Shown here piece after piece: positions 54,842 through 64,000 of a stretch of DNA of 64,000 nt. A model generated the notes under the pieces. The model saw nothing but the letters and a program-made list of their open reading frames with translations, searched no databases and had not been told where the DNA came from. Where the stretch lies: the NCBI RefSeq assembly GCF_018919485.1, contig NZ_JAHLMU010000001.1:2175538-2239537 (forward strand). Direction: 5' to 3'. Each line of letters begins with the position of its first letter. The stretch's first letter is position 1. This DNA comes from Psychrobacter sp. TAE2020 (lineage in GTDB: Bacteria; Pseudomonadota; Gammaproteobacteria; Pseudomonadales; Moraxellaceae). A program made the position numbers and the translations under genes.

Positions 54842-55207
54842 TTAACGTGGGTTTTGTTTGCTAGTGATCTCTTTAATAGCTTTATCAGTAGAGAACTCTT
54901 CTTCAGTACCATCAGAAAAAATAACCGCACAGCATTCAGTGGAAACGTATTGACCACCCATTTGTCGAATGCTTTTTATCCCTTTAAAACCAGTGATCTT
55001 AGTATTGCTTAATCTGTCTAACTTATAATTAGTGTACTCGCAATAACAACTGTATATCCACTTTAAGTCTTCAAAATCCTGCCCATTAGCAAGGATAATG
55101 TTAGTGTCATAAAGCTCTTTTACAATCGAATAATAATATCTTTGTGCTTCTTTTTGGGTTGAAAAAACATAATCTTTGCTTTCTATCGTGACGGTTTTAG
55201 CGGCCAT
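54842..55207 (-). CDS. DUF3223/DCL-like small protein
   Basis: This is a 121-residue protein. I choose the ATG with complement at 55205-55207 (MAAKTVTIESKDYVFSTQKEAQRYYYSIV), preceded by GGAAATAAAT, over 55252. The pattern (strand, FxTxxxAxxYYxxI helix, then FEDLKWIYSCYCEYTNYK and a second half ...YVSTECCAVIFSDGTEEEFSTDKAI) fits the DCL/DUF3223 fold, with some divergence. Function is not predicted. It is downstream of gltX in the minus direction, 102 bases beyond, with no shared terminator noted. Confidence 0.6.
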   Translation of the reverse strand: MAAKTVTIESKDYVFSTQKEAQRYYYSIVKELYDTNIILANGQDFEDLKWIYSCYCEYTNYKLDRLSNTKITGFKGIKSIRQMGGQYVSTECCAVIFSDGTEEEFSTDKAIKEITSKQNPR

Positions 55208-55354
55208 ATTTATTTCCAATTGAGATATTAAATAAAGAATCGGTATGAGCATTCAAATGCTGGGATTAACGTAAAAAGGGGTCAGTATTAACATGACCCC
55301 TCTTTTTAATTAACTATGTCTTCAATTAACTATGTTGTTAACTGATAATTAAAG

Positions 55355-56884
55355 CTATTCTGCTGCCAAAAAATCAGGCAAGTCTGCAGCTGTTTTTTCT
55401 AATTTCTTTAGCTTCTTCTTGCCTAAGCCGCCAAGAATATCGACTGCATGACGCAGACGTATTAATGTCATATCAGCACCAATGATCCACATAGAGTTCA
55501 TCACTGGAGTCGATGAGGTGCTACCAGCAATAGCGATAAAGAACGGAGCGATAAAGTCACGCATTTTGATATCTAGCGCTGCCGAGAGGCCTTTGATAGT
55601 AGCGTAGATATTGTCTTCAGACCAAGTAGGCAAGGCTTCAAGCTGCCATATTGCTAGCTGTAGCAATTCTATAACTTGCTCATCGGAGAGCGTCTTATGG
55701 CTAAAGTCTTCAGCTTTGATCGCCGGCAAGTTTTGGAAGTAGAAGCCACCCCAATTGACAGCATCAGAAAGCAGCTCAATACGAGGTTGAATAGCAGCTG
55801 CCATAGCAGTAAGTTTGTCGCTATTATTAGCCCAATCAAGGATTCTGTTCTTCAGCTCCTCTGGCGTTAGCGCCCGTAGCCACTCAGCATTGAGCCAATT
55901 AAGTTTTTCGGTATCGAAGATAGGGCCGCCAAGCGAAACACGTTGAATATCGAAGCTGGCTATCATTTCTTCTAAACTGAATTTCTCAGCTTCATTCGGC
56001 ATTGAGTAACCCATACGGCCGAGGTAGTTTAGCAAAGCTTCAGGTAATACCCCAGCATCACGATAGTAAGTGATAGAGGTTGGGTTTTTACGCTTTGACA
56101 ATTTTGACTTATCAGGGTTACGTAACAACGGCATGTGGCAGAGTACTGGCATCTCCCACCCAAAGTATTCATACAGCAGCTGATGCTTTGGCGCAGAGTT
56201 TAGCCACTCTTCACCACGCATGACATGGCTGATTTCCATTAAATGGTCATCGACGACGTTAGCTAAATGGTAAGTAGGTAAGCCGTCAGTCTTTAGTAGC
56301 ACTTGCATATCGACTTGTGCCCAAGGGATTTCAACAGTACCCCGTAGCATATCGTCAACTTTACAAACCCCTTCGCTCGGAACCCGCATACGGATTACAA
56401 ACGGCTTGCCATCGCTTACCATCTGATCAGATTCTGCACGTGACAAATCAGCATAACGACCGTCATAGCGGGGCGACTCACCTCTAGCCATTTGCTCGCT
56501 ACGCATCACATCAAGCTCTTCACTAGTACAAAAACAACGGAAAGCATGATCGTTATCAAGCAGCTGCTGGGCATGTTGTTTATAGATATCGGCACGCTCG
56601 CTCTGACGATATGGTGCATGTGGCCCACCAACATCAGGGCCTTCCGCCCAATCAAGACCTACCCAACGCAGAGCGTCCAAAATCATTTGTTCAGACTGCT
56701 CAGTAGAGCGAACTTGGTCAGTATCTTCAATACGTAGAATAAACTCGCCGCCATGAGCTTTAGCAAAGGCTAAGTTAAATAGCGCAATATAAGCGGTGCC
56801 GACATGCGGAAAGCCAGTAGGAGAAGGAGCAATTCGGGTACGTACAGGGCGGTTGGAGTTGGCAGTAGGATTAGCTTGGGTCAT
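55355..56884 (-). CDS. gltX: glutamate-tRNA ligase
   Basis: This is a 509-residue class I synthetase that charges tRNA-Glu. HIGH-type motif [18 protein letters not shown] near residue 22 and KMSKS-type motif [10 protein letters not shown] near 260; [38 protein letters not shown] is characteristic. The C-terminal half is the all-helical anticodon-binding domain ending [18 protein letters not shown]. Its length suits gammaproteobacterial GltX (about 470-510). The start is ATG at 56884, divergent from rsmH. Confidence 0.97.
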   Translation of the reverse strand: MTQANPTANSNRPVRTRIAPSPTGFPHVGTAYIALFNLAFAKAHGGEFILRIEDTDQVRSTEQSEQMILDALRWVGLDWAEGPDVGGPHAPYRQSERADIYKQHAQQLLDNDHAFRCFCTSEELDVMRSEQMARGESPRYDGRYADLSRAESDQMVSDGKPFVIRMRVPSEGVCKVDDMLRGTVEIPWAQVDMQVLLKTDGLPTYHLANVVDDHLMEISHVMRGEEWLNSAPKHQLLYEYFGWEMPVLCHMPLLRNPDKSKLSKRKNPTSITYYRDAGVLPEALLNYLGRMGYSMPNEAEKFSLEEMIASFDIQRVSLGGPIFDTEKLNWLNAEWLRALTPEELKNRILDWANNSDKLTAMAAAIQPRIELLSDAVNWGGFYFQNLPAIKAEDFSHKTLSDEQVIELLQLAIWQLEALPTWSEDNIYATIKGLSAALDIKMRDFIAPFFIAIAGSTSSTPVMNSMWIIGADMTLIRLRHAVDILGGLGKKKLKKLEKTAADLPDFLAAE

Positions 56885-57130
56885 GATGGCCTCAGATGTA
56901 TTATTATAAATAAAAGAATATCGCTGAAAGAATTTTATTGCAGCAAGCGAATAGCGTAAAATATCGCTCTAGTATAACAGACAGATATAATATTTTTTTC
57001 GAAAACAATAGATGGCGCTTGACTACCAGTGTATCCTTGCGATAATAACACTAGGCAATTCTTAAGCCATTTATTTCTATCTAATTTTTACTATTAATGG
57101 CCTCATTGGTCGTCATTTATTGAGTTATTT

Positions 57131-58252
57131 GTGTCATTATCTAAGTCTCAGCTAGACCCTAAGTTACCTCCTTCATCAGCCACTGATGTCTTGGACTCGT
57201 CGACCACGATTACTGCACCGACAGCTGATATCGCTGCGCTGGATAATTTGCCGTCGACTAATACAGTAACGCCCGATGAATTAAGCTTTAACCATGATGC
57301 AGTATTATTATCAGAAGCTGTAGCGGCAGTATTAGGGATTAAGTCTTTACCCGAAGACAGTCTGCAAGCTACTGGTATTTACGTCGATGCAACTTTTGGC
57401 CGTGGTGGTCATAGTCGATTGTTATTGAGCCAACTGGCAGACGATGCGCGGCTGATTGTCTTTGACAAAGACCCGACCGCTATTAGCGTGGCGCAAGCGT
57501 TGGCGAGCGAGGATAGCCGAGTAACGGTTATTCACGATAGTTTTGCCAGCCTAACGACTAGCTTAGCCGCTATGGGTATCAGTCAGGTGGATGGGCTAAT
57601 GGCCGATTTAGGCGTATCCTCACCACAAATTGATGATGGTAGTCGTGGCTTTAGCTTTATGCGTGATGGCGAAGTCGACATGCGCATGGACACGAGCCGT
57701 GGTCAGCCAGTTTCAGCATGGCTAGCAGATGTCGATGATGAGACTTTAGCCAATGTGCTTTTTGAATTCGGTGAAGAGCGTCACAGTCGCCGTATTGCGC
57801 GTGCGATCAAGGAGATGGACAGTTATACTTCTACCTTGGCGCTGGCTGAGACCATAAAAGTGGCGCATCCTAACTGGCAGCGTGGTAAGCACCCAGCGAC
57901 TCAAAGCTTTCAGGCGATGCGGATATTCATTAACAACGAGCTTGGTGATGTTGATAGCTTTTTGCAACAAAGTATTGAAGTGGTCAAAGCGGGTGGACAG
58001 CTGGCAGTGATTAGTTTTCATTCGCTTGAAGATCGCCGTATTAAGCAGTTTTTGCAGCGTCATAGTAAAGGTCAGTATCCCGAGGATGAGCAATTACCCA
58101 TAAGGCCTGATCGCCCCCGTTATTTTAGTAAGCCAAGACGTGTTGGCCCCAGTAAAGCTGAAGTGGCTGCTAATCCGCGTTCGCGCAGTGCTTGGTTACG
58201 TGCAGCTACTCGTACTGATACCGTCGCCAATCCTACAGAAGATAAGCAGTAA
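57131..58252 (+). CDS. rsmH: 16S rRNA (cytosine(1402)-N(4))-methyltransferase
   Basis: This is a 373-residue RsmH (MraW) that methylates C1402 of 16S rRNA with S-adenosylmethionine. SAM motif GIYVDATFGRGGHSRLLLSQL, VDGLMADLGVSSPQIDDGSRGFSFMRDGEVDMRMD, QSFQAMRIFINNELG and VISFHSLEDRRIKQFL are seen. Against the usual 310-315 residues it has an N-terminal extra of about 55 residues (SLSKSQLDPKLPPSSATDV...) that is Ser/Thr-rich. The start is GTG at 57131. An internal later start is possible but no ATG appears before the conserved HDAVLLSEAV. It opens the division/wall gene run; mraZ is absent. Confidence 0.95.
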   Translation: MSLSKSQLDPKLPPSSATDVLDSSTTITAPTADIAALDNLPSTNTVTPDELSFNHDAVLLSEAVAAVLGIKSLPEDSLQATGIYVDATFGRGGHSRLLLSQLADDARLIVFDKDPTAISVAQALASEDSRVTVIHDSFASLTTSLAAMGISQVDGLMADLGVSSPQIDDGSRGFSFMRDGEVDMRMDTSRGQPVSAWLADVDDETLANVLFEFGEERHSRRIARAIKEMDSYTSTLALAETIKVAHPNWQRGKHPATQSFQAMRIFINNELGDVDSFLQQSIEVVKAGGQLAVISFHSLEDRRIKQFLQRHSKGQYPEDEQLPIRPDRPRYFSKPRRVGPSKAEVAANPRSRSAWLRAATRTDTVANPTEDKQ

Positions 58253-58484
58253 CTAGCAAAGGGTAGTGAGTAATAGTCAGCTAGTGATTAGTAATTAGGT
58301 AGTGATTGATTATGAATGACTACGCTACTGTTAAAAAGCTGTAAATATTGGCTGCTAGGCTTTGAGCGGGTTGGTTTTAGATTTTACTCAGTTATGGTTA
58401 TGAAATTGTTATTAACAATGAAGGTAAATTGTATAGATATAAATACTCTTTATCATCGATGTGATGACTGACATTTTTATTACT

Positions 58485-58521
58485 GTGAATGTCTATAACA
58501 ATAATTGTTATAGACATTCAC
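58485..58521. repeat. perfect 18-bp inverted repeat between rsmH and ftsL
   Basis: GTGAATGTCTATAACAAT, one A, then its exact reverse complement. It is followed by AATAATTTTTTA, so it could serve as an AT-rich terminator or attenuator as well as an operator. It lies 40 bases before ftsL. The 309-base gap 58253-58561 otherwise holds no gene. Confidence 0.8.
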
Positions 58522-58561
58522 AATAATTTTTTATATTTAAGTTCACTTTTTTGAGATCGTC

Positions 58562-59026
58562 ATGGCACTATCGGGTAAACCTAGCAACCAACACAAGGCC
58601 GCTGCAGCGGCAACAACTGATGTCGGCGAAATATTCGCGCAGCGCTTTAACGTGGTCAGTATTTATGTAGTGTTGCTGCTATTATTGGCAACAAGCATCG
58701 TCTGGAGCGGTATCAAAACTGCCGAAGGGATTCAACAATATCATCAGGATTATAAAACCTTGCAAGATATGAAAAAGCAACAACGCAAACTACAAGTTGA
58801 GCATCAGCGCTTGCTCATTGAACAGCAAACCTTTAGTGCGACGCCACAGATTGCTAGTCGTGCGGTTTCCGAACTTAATATGTACACCCCAACCCTTAAA
58901 GATAAGCTCATTATCCAGTTAGGTGCTCCAGTAGCAACGGCTGAACCTAAAGCGAGTGCTCCTGCAGATGCAAGCATAAAAGCTAGTACTACTGATGATG
59001 CTGCAGTAGCGGAGGTCGCTCAATGA
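58562..59026 (+). CDS. ftsL: cell division protein FtsL
   Basis: This is a 154-residue bitopic division protein. A cytoplasmic lead of about 35 residues, one membrane helix (VVSIYVVLLLLLATSIVWSG, about 34-53), then a periplasmic heptad-like coiled coil (YKTLQDMKKQQRKLQVEHQRLLIEQQTF) and a polar tail. Position between rsmH and ftsI is diagnostic, as FtsL sequences are poorly conserved. FtsL forms a complex with FtsQ and FtsB at the septum. Its stop overlaps the ftsI start by four bases (ATGA). Confidence 0.93.
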   Translation: MALSGKPSNQHKAAAAATTDVGEIFAQRFNVVSIYVVLLLLLATSIVWSGIKTAEGIQQYHQDYKTLQDMKKQQRKLQVEHQRLLIEQQTFSATPQIASRAVSELNMYTPTLKDKLIIQLGAPVATAEPKASAPADASIKASTTDDAAVAEVAQ

Positions 59027-61122
59027 GTGATAAAACACCCAAAACTGGCAAAGCATCTAGCAGCAAAGCTACCGCTGGCAAAGTCATCAAACCTTTGCGC
59101 CGCGCTAGTAGTGCTAAAGCTGATAATAGCACTGGAAATAAAGCCTCGGCCTCCAAAAGCACTGCTAAAACTAACTTAAAAAATCGCTCTGCTAAACTAA
59201 ACAGCCGTCTAAAAAATGATAGTACAGCGGGCGCTTATACTAGTGTTAAGAACCGTAAGAAAATCGCTTTTAATAAAGCGTCTGGTGCCTCGTCACGTGG
59301 TGGTTTTGAGAGTGATAAAAACCGTTTTCGCACTATCTGGGGCATTGCGCTATTTGTCTTAGTTGCGCTAGTAGGCCGTGCCTATTATTTGCAAGTCGCT
59401 AACGCTCAGTTTTATCAAGATAAAGGTAATGAGCTGATTACTAGTGTGCGTACGCAAAAGTCCTACCGAGGTATGATTACTGATCGTAATAATTTGCCAC
59501 TAGCGGTTAGCGCCCCTTTAGCTACTGTCTCTTTTAGCCCGCATGATTATGCACAAGAGTACTATGAGCTAAAACGCATTATCATTGAAAATAACGATCA
59601 TCCGCAGATGCAAGCCCGCATGCAAAAGCGTCTAGATAATATGGATTTAACACCCCTAGCGGTCGCTGCTAATATTCCATTAGAACAGCTGAAAAAGTCG
59701 GCTGCTATTGATGCTAGCGTTGATGCGACCGACGCTGCGGCGGTAAAAGCAGCGTTACCCTCAGGTGCAGGTTCGCATTATTTACCGCTACTCAATAAAG
59801 TCACTCCTGAAATTGCGCAGAGCGTTACTAGCCTTGACTTCCCTGGAGTATACGAGAAGAACTTCTTCCAGCGTTATTACCCACAGCCACAACCCAATTC
59901 GCAGCTGTTAGGCTTTATGGGGCAAAATGTTGATGACCCTGAAGGCGGTTATGAGGGTAGAGCAGGTATTGAGCGTCAATACGACAGCATGCTAGCTGGT
60001 AAGGATGGCAAGGTATTGATCCTAAAAGATGCCAAACAAAACAGCTTAAGAGAGCTGAAGCAAATTGAGCCCGAAGTACCGGGACAAGATGTAGCTTTGA
60101 CTATCGATTCGCGTCTACAATATTTGCTGTACAAAGAGCTAGAAAAAGCTGGACGCTTGCAACAAGCCCGTTGGTCGACCGGCATGATAGTGGACGTGCA
60201 GACTGGCGAGGTATTAGCTTTGTCGACATGGCCATCATTTAACTCTAACAACCTCAACGAGATGACTGGCGAGAATCAGCGTAACCGAGCGTTACTCGAT
60301 GTCTTTGAACCCGGTTCAGTAATGAAGCCCTTTACCGTTGCTGCGGCTTTGGACTCAGGTAAATATACGGCCGGCTCTCTTATTGATACTAACCCTGGCT
60401 CCATCCGAGTCCCAGGCTACACGATCCGCGATCATAACAATTTGGGTACCATAAACATGGCTACCTTATTGCAAAAATCAAGTAACGTGGCCTCTACTAA
60501 AATAGCTTTATCTTTACCTGCAGATGCCATCACTAATATGCAGCATCAATTTGGCTTTGGTTCAAAGACCCCACTACAGTTTCCAGGGGAAGGCGCTGGT
60601 TTAGTGACTACGCCAAAAGAAAAAGAAATCGCTCGCCGTGCTACTGTCAGTTATGGTTATGGCCTGCAAGTAACTTTGGCACAAGTAGCCCAAGCCTATG
60701 CCGCTTTGGCTTCAGGTGGAGTAATGCACCCGCTAACCTTGAGCAAAAATACTACCCCATTGCCTAGTAAACGTATTATGGAACGTGAACAAGCGATGGA
60801 TATCGTAAAAATGCTAGAGGCGGTTACTGAAATAGGCGGTACAGCAAAAGCAGCGGCTATTGATGGTTATCGAGTAGCGGGCAAAACAGGTACTTCACGA
60901 CGTATTAATCCTGATGGTGGTTATTATACTGATCAGTACCGTAACGTCTTTGCTGGTATGGCTCCAGCTTCTAACCCAAAGCTAGTAGGAGTGATCTTAA
61001 TCGAAGATCCACGCGGTCAGATTTATGCCGGTTTAACCGCAGCACCAGTATTTCATAATGTGATGAAAGAGGCGCTGCGTCTGTACAATGTACCTTTAGA
61101 CAAGCCTTTAGAGACTGAATAA
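59023..61122 (+). CDS. ftsI: peptidoglycan D,D-transpeptidase FtsI (PBP3)
   Basis: This is a 699-residue division-specific class B penicillin-binding protein that crosslinks septal peptidoglycan with FtsW. One membrane helix lies near residue 105-125 (FRTIWGIALFVLVALVGRAYYLQ). The pedestal RGMITDRNNLPLAVSAPL follows. The transpeptidase has EPGSVMKPF (SxxK), KSSNVAST (SxN) and AGKTGTSRR (KTG). E. coli FtsI has 588 residues. The excess here is an 85-residue cytoplasmic leader, Lys/Ser/Ala-rich and likely disordered (KASSSKATAGKVIKPLRRAS...). Start overlaps ftsL by four bases. Confidence 0.96.
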   Translation: MSDKTPKTGKASSSKATAGKVIKPLRRASSAKADNSTGNKASASKSTAKTNLKNRSAKLNSRLKNDSTAGAYTSVKNRKKIAFNKASGASSRGGFESDKNRFRTIWGIALFVLVALVGRAYYLQVANAQFYQDKGNELITSVRTQKSYRGMITDRNNLPLAVSAPLATVSFSPHDYAQEYYELKRIIIENNDHPQMQARMQKRLDNMDLTPLAVAANIPLEQLKKSAAIDASVDATDAAAVKAALPSGAGSHYLPLLNKVTPEIAQSVTSLDFPGVYEKNFFQRYYPQPQPNSQLLGFMGQNVDDPEGGYEGRAGIERQYDSMLAGKDGKVLILKDAKQNSLRELKQIEPEVPGQDVALTIDSRLQYLLYKELEKAGRLQQARWSTGMIVDVQTGEVLALSTWPSFNSNNLNEMTGENQRNRALLDVFEPGSVMKPFTVAAALDSGKYTAGSLIDTNPGSIRVPGYTIRDHNNLGTINMATLLQKSSNVASTKIALSLPADAITNMQHQFGFGSKTPLQFPGEGAGLVTTPKEKEIARRATVSYGYGLQVTLAQVAQAYAALASGGVMHPLTLSKNTTPLPSKRIMEREQAMDIVKMLEAVTEIGGTAKAAAIDGYRVAGKTGTSRRINPDGGYYTDQYRNVFAGMAPASNPKLVGVILIEDPRGQIYAGLTAAPVFHNVMKEALRLYNVPLDKPLETE

Positions 61123-61333
61123 GTCAGTAACTAACTGGCTTCGCCAAAAGCAGATCAAAGCAAATATAGCCTTGTATTAGGTTGCTGGGTTTTATTTAAA
61201 CATTAAACCCAGAATTTGCTATTGCTGTTATTTTTGTATATTGTTTTTTTAACTTATTTTTTACTTAAATTTCTACGGTGTCATTTAACAGACTCTGTTA
61301 ACACCTATTTTCTCACTTGTTTAGGATCTGCTC

Positions 61334-63010
61334 ATGACTGATTACGCTCATAACGCTGTGACTTTGCAGCAGCTTATCGACAATAACCAGACTAGTAAGC
61401 AGCAGCTAATAGCCTTAAATCAGCTGAATGACTATGCAAATTCAATCACTGATATCCCTTTTGTTCAGCTGCGTCTGGACAGCCGCCAAGTTACGACTGA
61501 CGACGTATTCGTATTACTAGCTAGTCAAACTCAGTCCTATGAAGCTAGTTGCTGCTATCTGCAGCAGGCCGCTAAATCGGCGGCTTTTACCTTATCTGAA
61601 ATTGAGCCCAGCACTTTACTTAACAATAGTAGTTTGGGGACATCGACTGATGGTCAAGCTAGCGACTCGCAAGTTGACAGTCATCAACTTACGGCTCAAC
61701 AGCAATTGGCTGAACTGGGTTGTCCCGTTATCTATGTGCCTAATATTCGTGAGCTGCTTGGTGACTTTGCCCAAGCCCTGTTACAACACTCGCAGCCAGT
61801 CAAGTTGCCTACTGTGGTGGCTGTTACTGGCACTAATGGCAAGACTACTATCAGTCAATTAGTGGCGCAACTAGGTCAACTCGCTACTATGAGTAGTGCG
61901 GTCATGGGCACGGCAGGTAATGGCAGACTTGGCGCCTTAGTACAAGCTAGTCATACTACGGGCGATGCTTTAGCGGTACAGCAGTTCCTACATCAAATGG
62001 GTACTGAGGGTGTGGAGTTACTAGCACTAGAAGCTAGCTCGCATGGTTTGGATCAGCAGCGCTTGCAAGGTGTGCCAGTTACGGTCGCTATTTATACTAA
62101 TCTTAGTCGTGATCATCTAGATTATCATGCGGATATGGGAGAGTACGTCGCTGCAAAAGCTAAGCTATTCAATAAAGCTTATTTTCCGAGCTTAACGCAC
62201 GCTATTATCAATAGTGATGATGAGCATGCGCAAGTGATGCTTGATACCGCGCATGCTAGCCAATTAATAGTTTGGACTTATAGCTTGCAGGCTTCAGCCT
62301 CAGCTACCTTTGTTGCCGCTAGTATTAAACCAAGTTTGCAAGGCGTTGAGATTGATTTAGTCAGTGAGTTCGGCAATATCAGTATCGTCAGTCCGTTATT
62401 AGGTCGCTTTAATGTTGCTAATCTATTGGCTGCTATCGCAGCGGTAGTGGCGCTTGGTGTAGATATTGAACAGCTAGCCTCATTAGTAGCGCAGTTACAA
62501 GGTGCTGTTGGGCGTATGCAGCGTATCGCATCAAATGATGGCTGTTTTATCGTCGATTATGCTCATACGCCAGATGCGTTAACCCAAGTCCTTGATAGTC
62601 TTAGAACTCATTGTACTGGCGAGCTGTGGGCAGTGTTTGGCTGTGGTGGTGATCGCGATACTGGTAAGCGACCGCTGATGGCGCAAGCTGGTTTGGCGGG
62701 TGCTGATAGAGTGATATTGACAGCTGATAATCCACGTACTGAAGATCCTCAGCAGATATTGCAAGATATGCAAGCAGGCATGAGCACTGAACAATATCAG
62801 CGCACTCATATTGAGGCGGCGCGTAAACAAGCGATTGAGTATGCGGTCAGTCATGCTAGCGTTGATGATATCGTGGTGATTGCTGGCAAAGGCCACGAAA
62901 CCTATCAAGAGATTCAAGGTGTGCGCCATGATTTCGATGACACTGTGGTTTTAGCAGAAGCTCTGCGACGAGCTGGACGACTGTCATTACCAACAGCAGC
63001 AAGACTATAA
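61334..63010 (+). CDS. murE: UDP-N-acetylmuramoyl-L-alanyl-D-glutamate--2,6-diaminopimelate ligase
   Basis: This is a 558-residue Mur ligase that adds meso-diaminopimelate to the wall precursor. Mur motifs: VAVTGTNGKTTISQLVAQL (ATP), ALEASSHGLDQQRLQG, YTNLSRDHLDYHADM, VDYAHTPDALTQVL, GCGGDRDTGKRPLMA. DNPRTEDP is the DAP-specificity loop, which favours mDAP over lysine. The protein is longer than E. coli MurE (495) because of extra residues in the N-terminal third (SLGTSTDGQASDSQVDSHQ region). AGGA precedes the ATG. It follows ftsI by 211 bases. Confidence 0.96.
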   Translation: MTDYAHNAVTLQQLIDNNQTSKQQLIALNQLNDYANSITDIPFVQLRLDSRQVTTDDVFVLLASQTQSYEASCCYLQQAAKSAAFTLSEIEPSTLLNNSSLGTSTDGQASDSQVDSHQLTAQQQLAELGCPVIYVPNIRELLGDFAQALLQHSQPVKLPTVVAVTGTNGKTTISQLVAQLGQLATMSSAVMGTAGNGRLGALVQASHTTGDALAVQQFLHQMGTEGVELLALEASSHGLDQQRLQGVPVTVAIYTNLSRDHLDYHADMGEYVAAKAKLFNKAYFPSLTHAIINSDDEHAQVMLDTAHASQLIVWTYSLQASASATFVAASIKPSLQGVEIDLVSEFGNISIVSPLLGRFNVANLLAAIAAVVALGVDIEQLASLVAQLQGAVGRMQRIASNDGCFIVDYAHTPDALTQVLDSLRTHCTGELWAVFGCGGDRDTGKRPLMAQAGLAGADRVILTADNPRTEDPQQILQDMQAGMSTEQYQRTHIEAARKQAIEYAVSHASVDDIVVIAGKGHETYQEIQGVRHDFDDTVVLAEALRRAGRLSLPTAARL

Positions 63011-63133
63011 GCCGCACCTTAAACGGGGCTATAAATACTGCTCTTATGCACAGCCGTATTTTTGTGATAAATAGGCCCTAATTTTTCAACCGCATCACTA
63101 TATAAGATAAGCCGCTACCTAAAGGTAATTACT

Positions 63134-64000
63134 ATGACAGCCGATAACAATAATATTATACAGTCGCAGGGACTTTATGTCTGGCAAGCCGACAATCTGC
63201 TGGCAGCAACAAACACTCTCAACAGTCATTGGCAGCTACCTGAAACCCAGAACTCTACTGAGAGTAAGGTGACTAGCAACCGTATCGCTACTGATACTCG
63301 TACTATTAATCAGGGCGATATTTTTTTAGCCTTGACTGGTGATAATTTTGACGGTCATGACTATATTAATCTAGCCGCTTCTAAAGGCGCTGTTGCCGCT
63401 ATCGTATCACGACCAATATCGACTACTATTCCACAGTTGGTAGTCAGCGATACGCGTTTGGCTTTTGGTCAGATGGCCGCTCATCGTCGTCAGCAGCATA
63501 AAGATTTGACGGTTATCGCTATCACAGGATCCAGTGGCAAAACCACTTGTAAAGAGATGCTAGGCAGTATCTTTGGCCGTCTGGCACCAACTCTAATCAC
63601 TCGCGGTAACCTCAATAATGATTTGGGTGTACCGATGATGTTGCTTGAGTTATCTGATCATCATCGTTATGCGATTATGGAGCTCGGAGCCAATCATATC
63701 GGCGAGATTGCCTACACGACCGAGATAGTACGTCCTGATGTTGCTTGTATTCTCAATATTGGCACTGCACATCTAGGAGAGTTCGGTAGTCGTGAAGGTA
63801 TCTGTCAAACTAAGGCTGAAATCTACCACACTTTGAATGCTGATCAGTACGCTATCGTGCCTGATAATGATGACTTTGCCAACCAACTGCGCCGGATTGC
63901 CGAGACCCATACAAGCCACGTAATTGGCTTTGGTAATACTGATGTTAGTGCCAGTCATCTCGATGTCGAGCCTGAGCGTAGTGAGTTTCAGCTGCATATT
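63134..64000 (+). CDS. murF: UDP-N-acetylmuramoyl-tripeptide--D-alanyl-D-alanine ligase, 5' part
   Basis: The frame opens at ATG 63134 (MTADNNNIIQSQGLYVWQADN) with AAAGG just before it and stays open to the window end, so 289 codons are visible of a usual 450-460. Seen motifs: SNRIATDTRTINQGDIFLALTGDNFDGHDYI, AITGSSGKTTCKEMLGSIF (ATP loop), RGNLNNDLGVPMMLLEL, IMELGANHIGEIAYTTEIV, NIGTAHLGEFGS. MurF adds D-Ala-D-Ala to the tripeptide precursor. It follows murE by 123 bases in the usual order; the 3' end, mraY and murD are presumably just outside. Confidence 0.95.
   Translation, partial: MTADNNNIIQSQGLYVWQADNLLAATNTLNSHWQLPETQNSTESKVTSNRIATDTRTINQGDIFLALTGDNFDGHDYINLAASKGAVAAIVSRPISTTIPQLVVSDTRLAFGQMAAHRRQQHKDLTVIAITGSSGKTTCKEMLGSIFGRLAPTLITRGNLNNDLGVPMMLLELSDHHRYAIMELGANHIGEIAYTTEIVRPDVACILNIGTAHLGEFGSREGICQTKAEIYHTLNADQYAIVPDNDDFANQLRRIAETHTSHVIGFGNTDVSASHLDVEPERSEFQLHI

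Overview
The window looks like a chromosomal segment of a gammaproteobacterium of the Moraxellaceae, most likely a Psychrobacter or close relative. This rests on the family resemblance of the core proteins, the moderately AT-rich Ala/Ser/Thr/Gln-rich coding style, and gene neighbourhoods such as yqiA-parE, ribH-nusB-thiL-pgpA and rsmH-ftsL-ftsI-murE-murF. No species assignment can be proved from the sequence alone.

Positions 1-3100 are an AT-rich accessory stretch at the end of an rRNA operon. It holds an intact 5S rRNA with terminator, a structured non-coding stretch, a small gene broken by one in-frame TGA, and a second 5S copy with a disrupted 5' end and its own terminator. After these come a 64-aa membrane peptide overlapping a LPO_1073/Vpar_1526-family protein, and a protein built of octapeptide STSQYGG repeats. 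The peptide and the family protein share a GGxNSxN(I/Y)Q motif, and the peptide carries a RHIM-like IQVG tetrad. This is the best candidate in the window for an undescribed system.

Positions 3100-25000 are mostly core genes: a DUF1289 protein, YqiA esterase, ParE, a PlsC-type acyltransferase, an SDR oxidoreductase, a CmpX-like mechanosensitive channel, an FkpA-type lipoprotein isomerase, ArgA, a secreted protein, a choice-of-anchor I lipoprotein, a patatin-like lipoprotein, RecG and a two-gene RND efflux system.

Positions 25000-30200 hold an EamA transporter and a purine/pyrimidine/hydantoin-type salvage locus. That locus has a cytosine-deaminase-like amidohydrolase divergent from a decayed Asp/Glu/hydantoin racemase and an NCS1 permease. 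Three GTTAAC repeats at exact 13-bp spacing lie in the divergent promoter region.

Positions 30300-45200 carry a MITE-like hairpin element, glmS, glmU, pgpA, thiL, a nusB with a very long tail, ribH and hisF. Next is a cluster with two paralogous class II glutamine amidotransferases flanking a homoserine kinase fused to an extra C-terminal domain and a DUF2007 protein. A YchJ protein, a membrane metal-dependent hydrolase and a DUF3025 protein follow.

Positions 45400-64000 carry acnA, several small or hypothetical genes, an EamA transporter, tRNA-Glu(TTC) and tRNA-Ala(GGC), gltX, and the division/cell-wall cluster rsmH, ftsL, ftsI, murE and murF. murF runs off the window end. A perfect 18-bp inverted repeat sits between rsmH and ftsL. 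A small nucleotidyltransferase remnant near 53.3 kb marks another decayed spot. No transposase, CRISPR array or complete prophage was seen.
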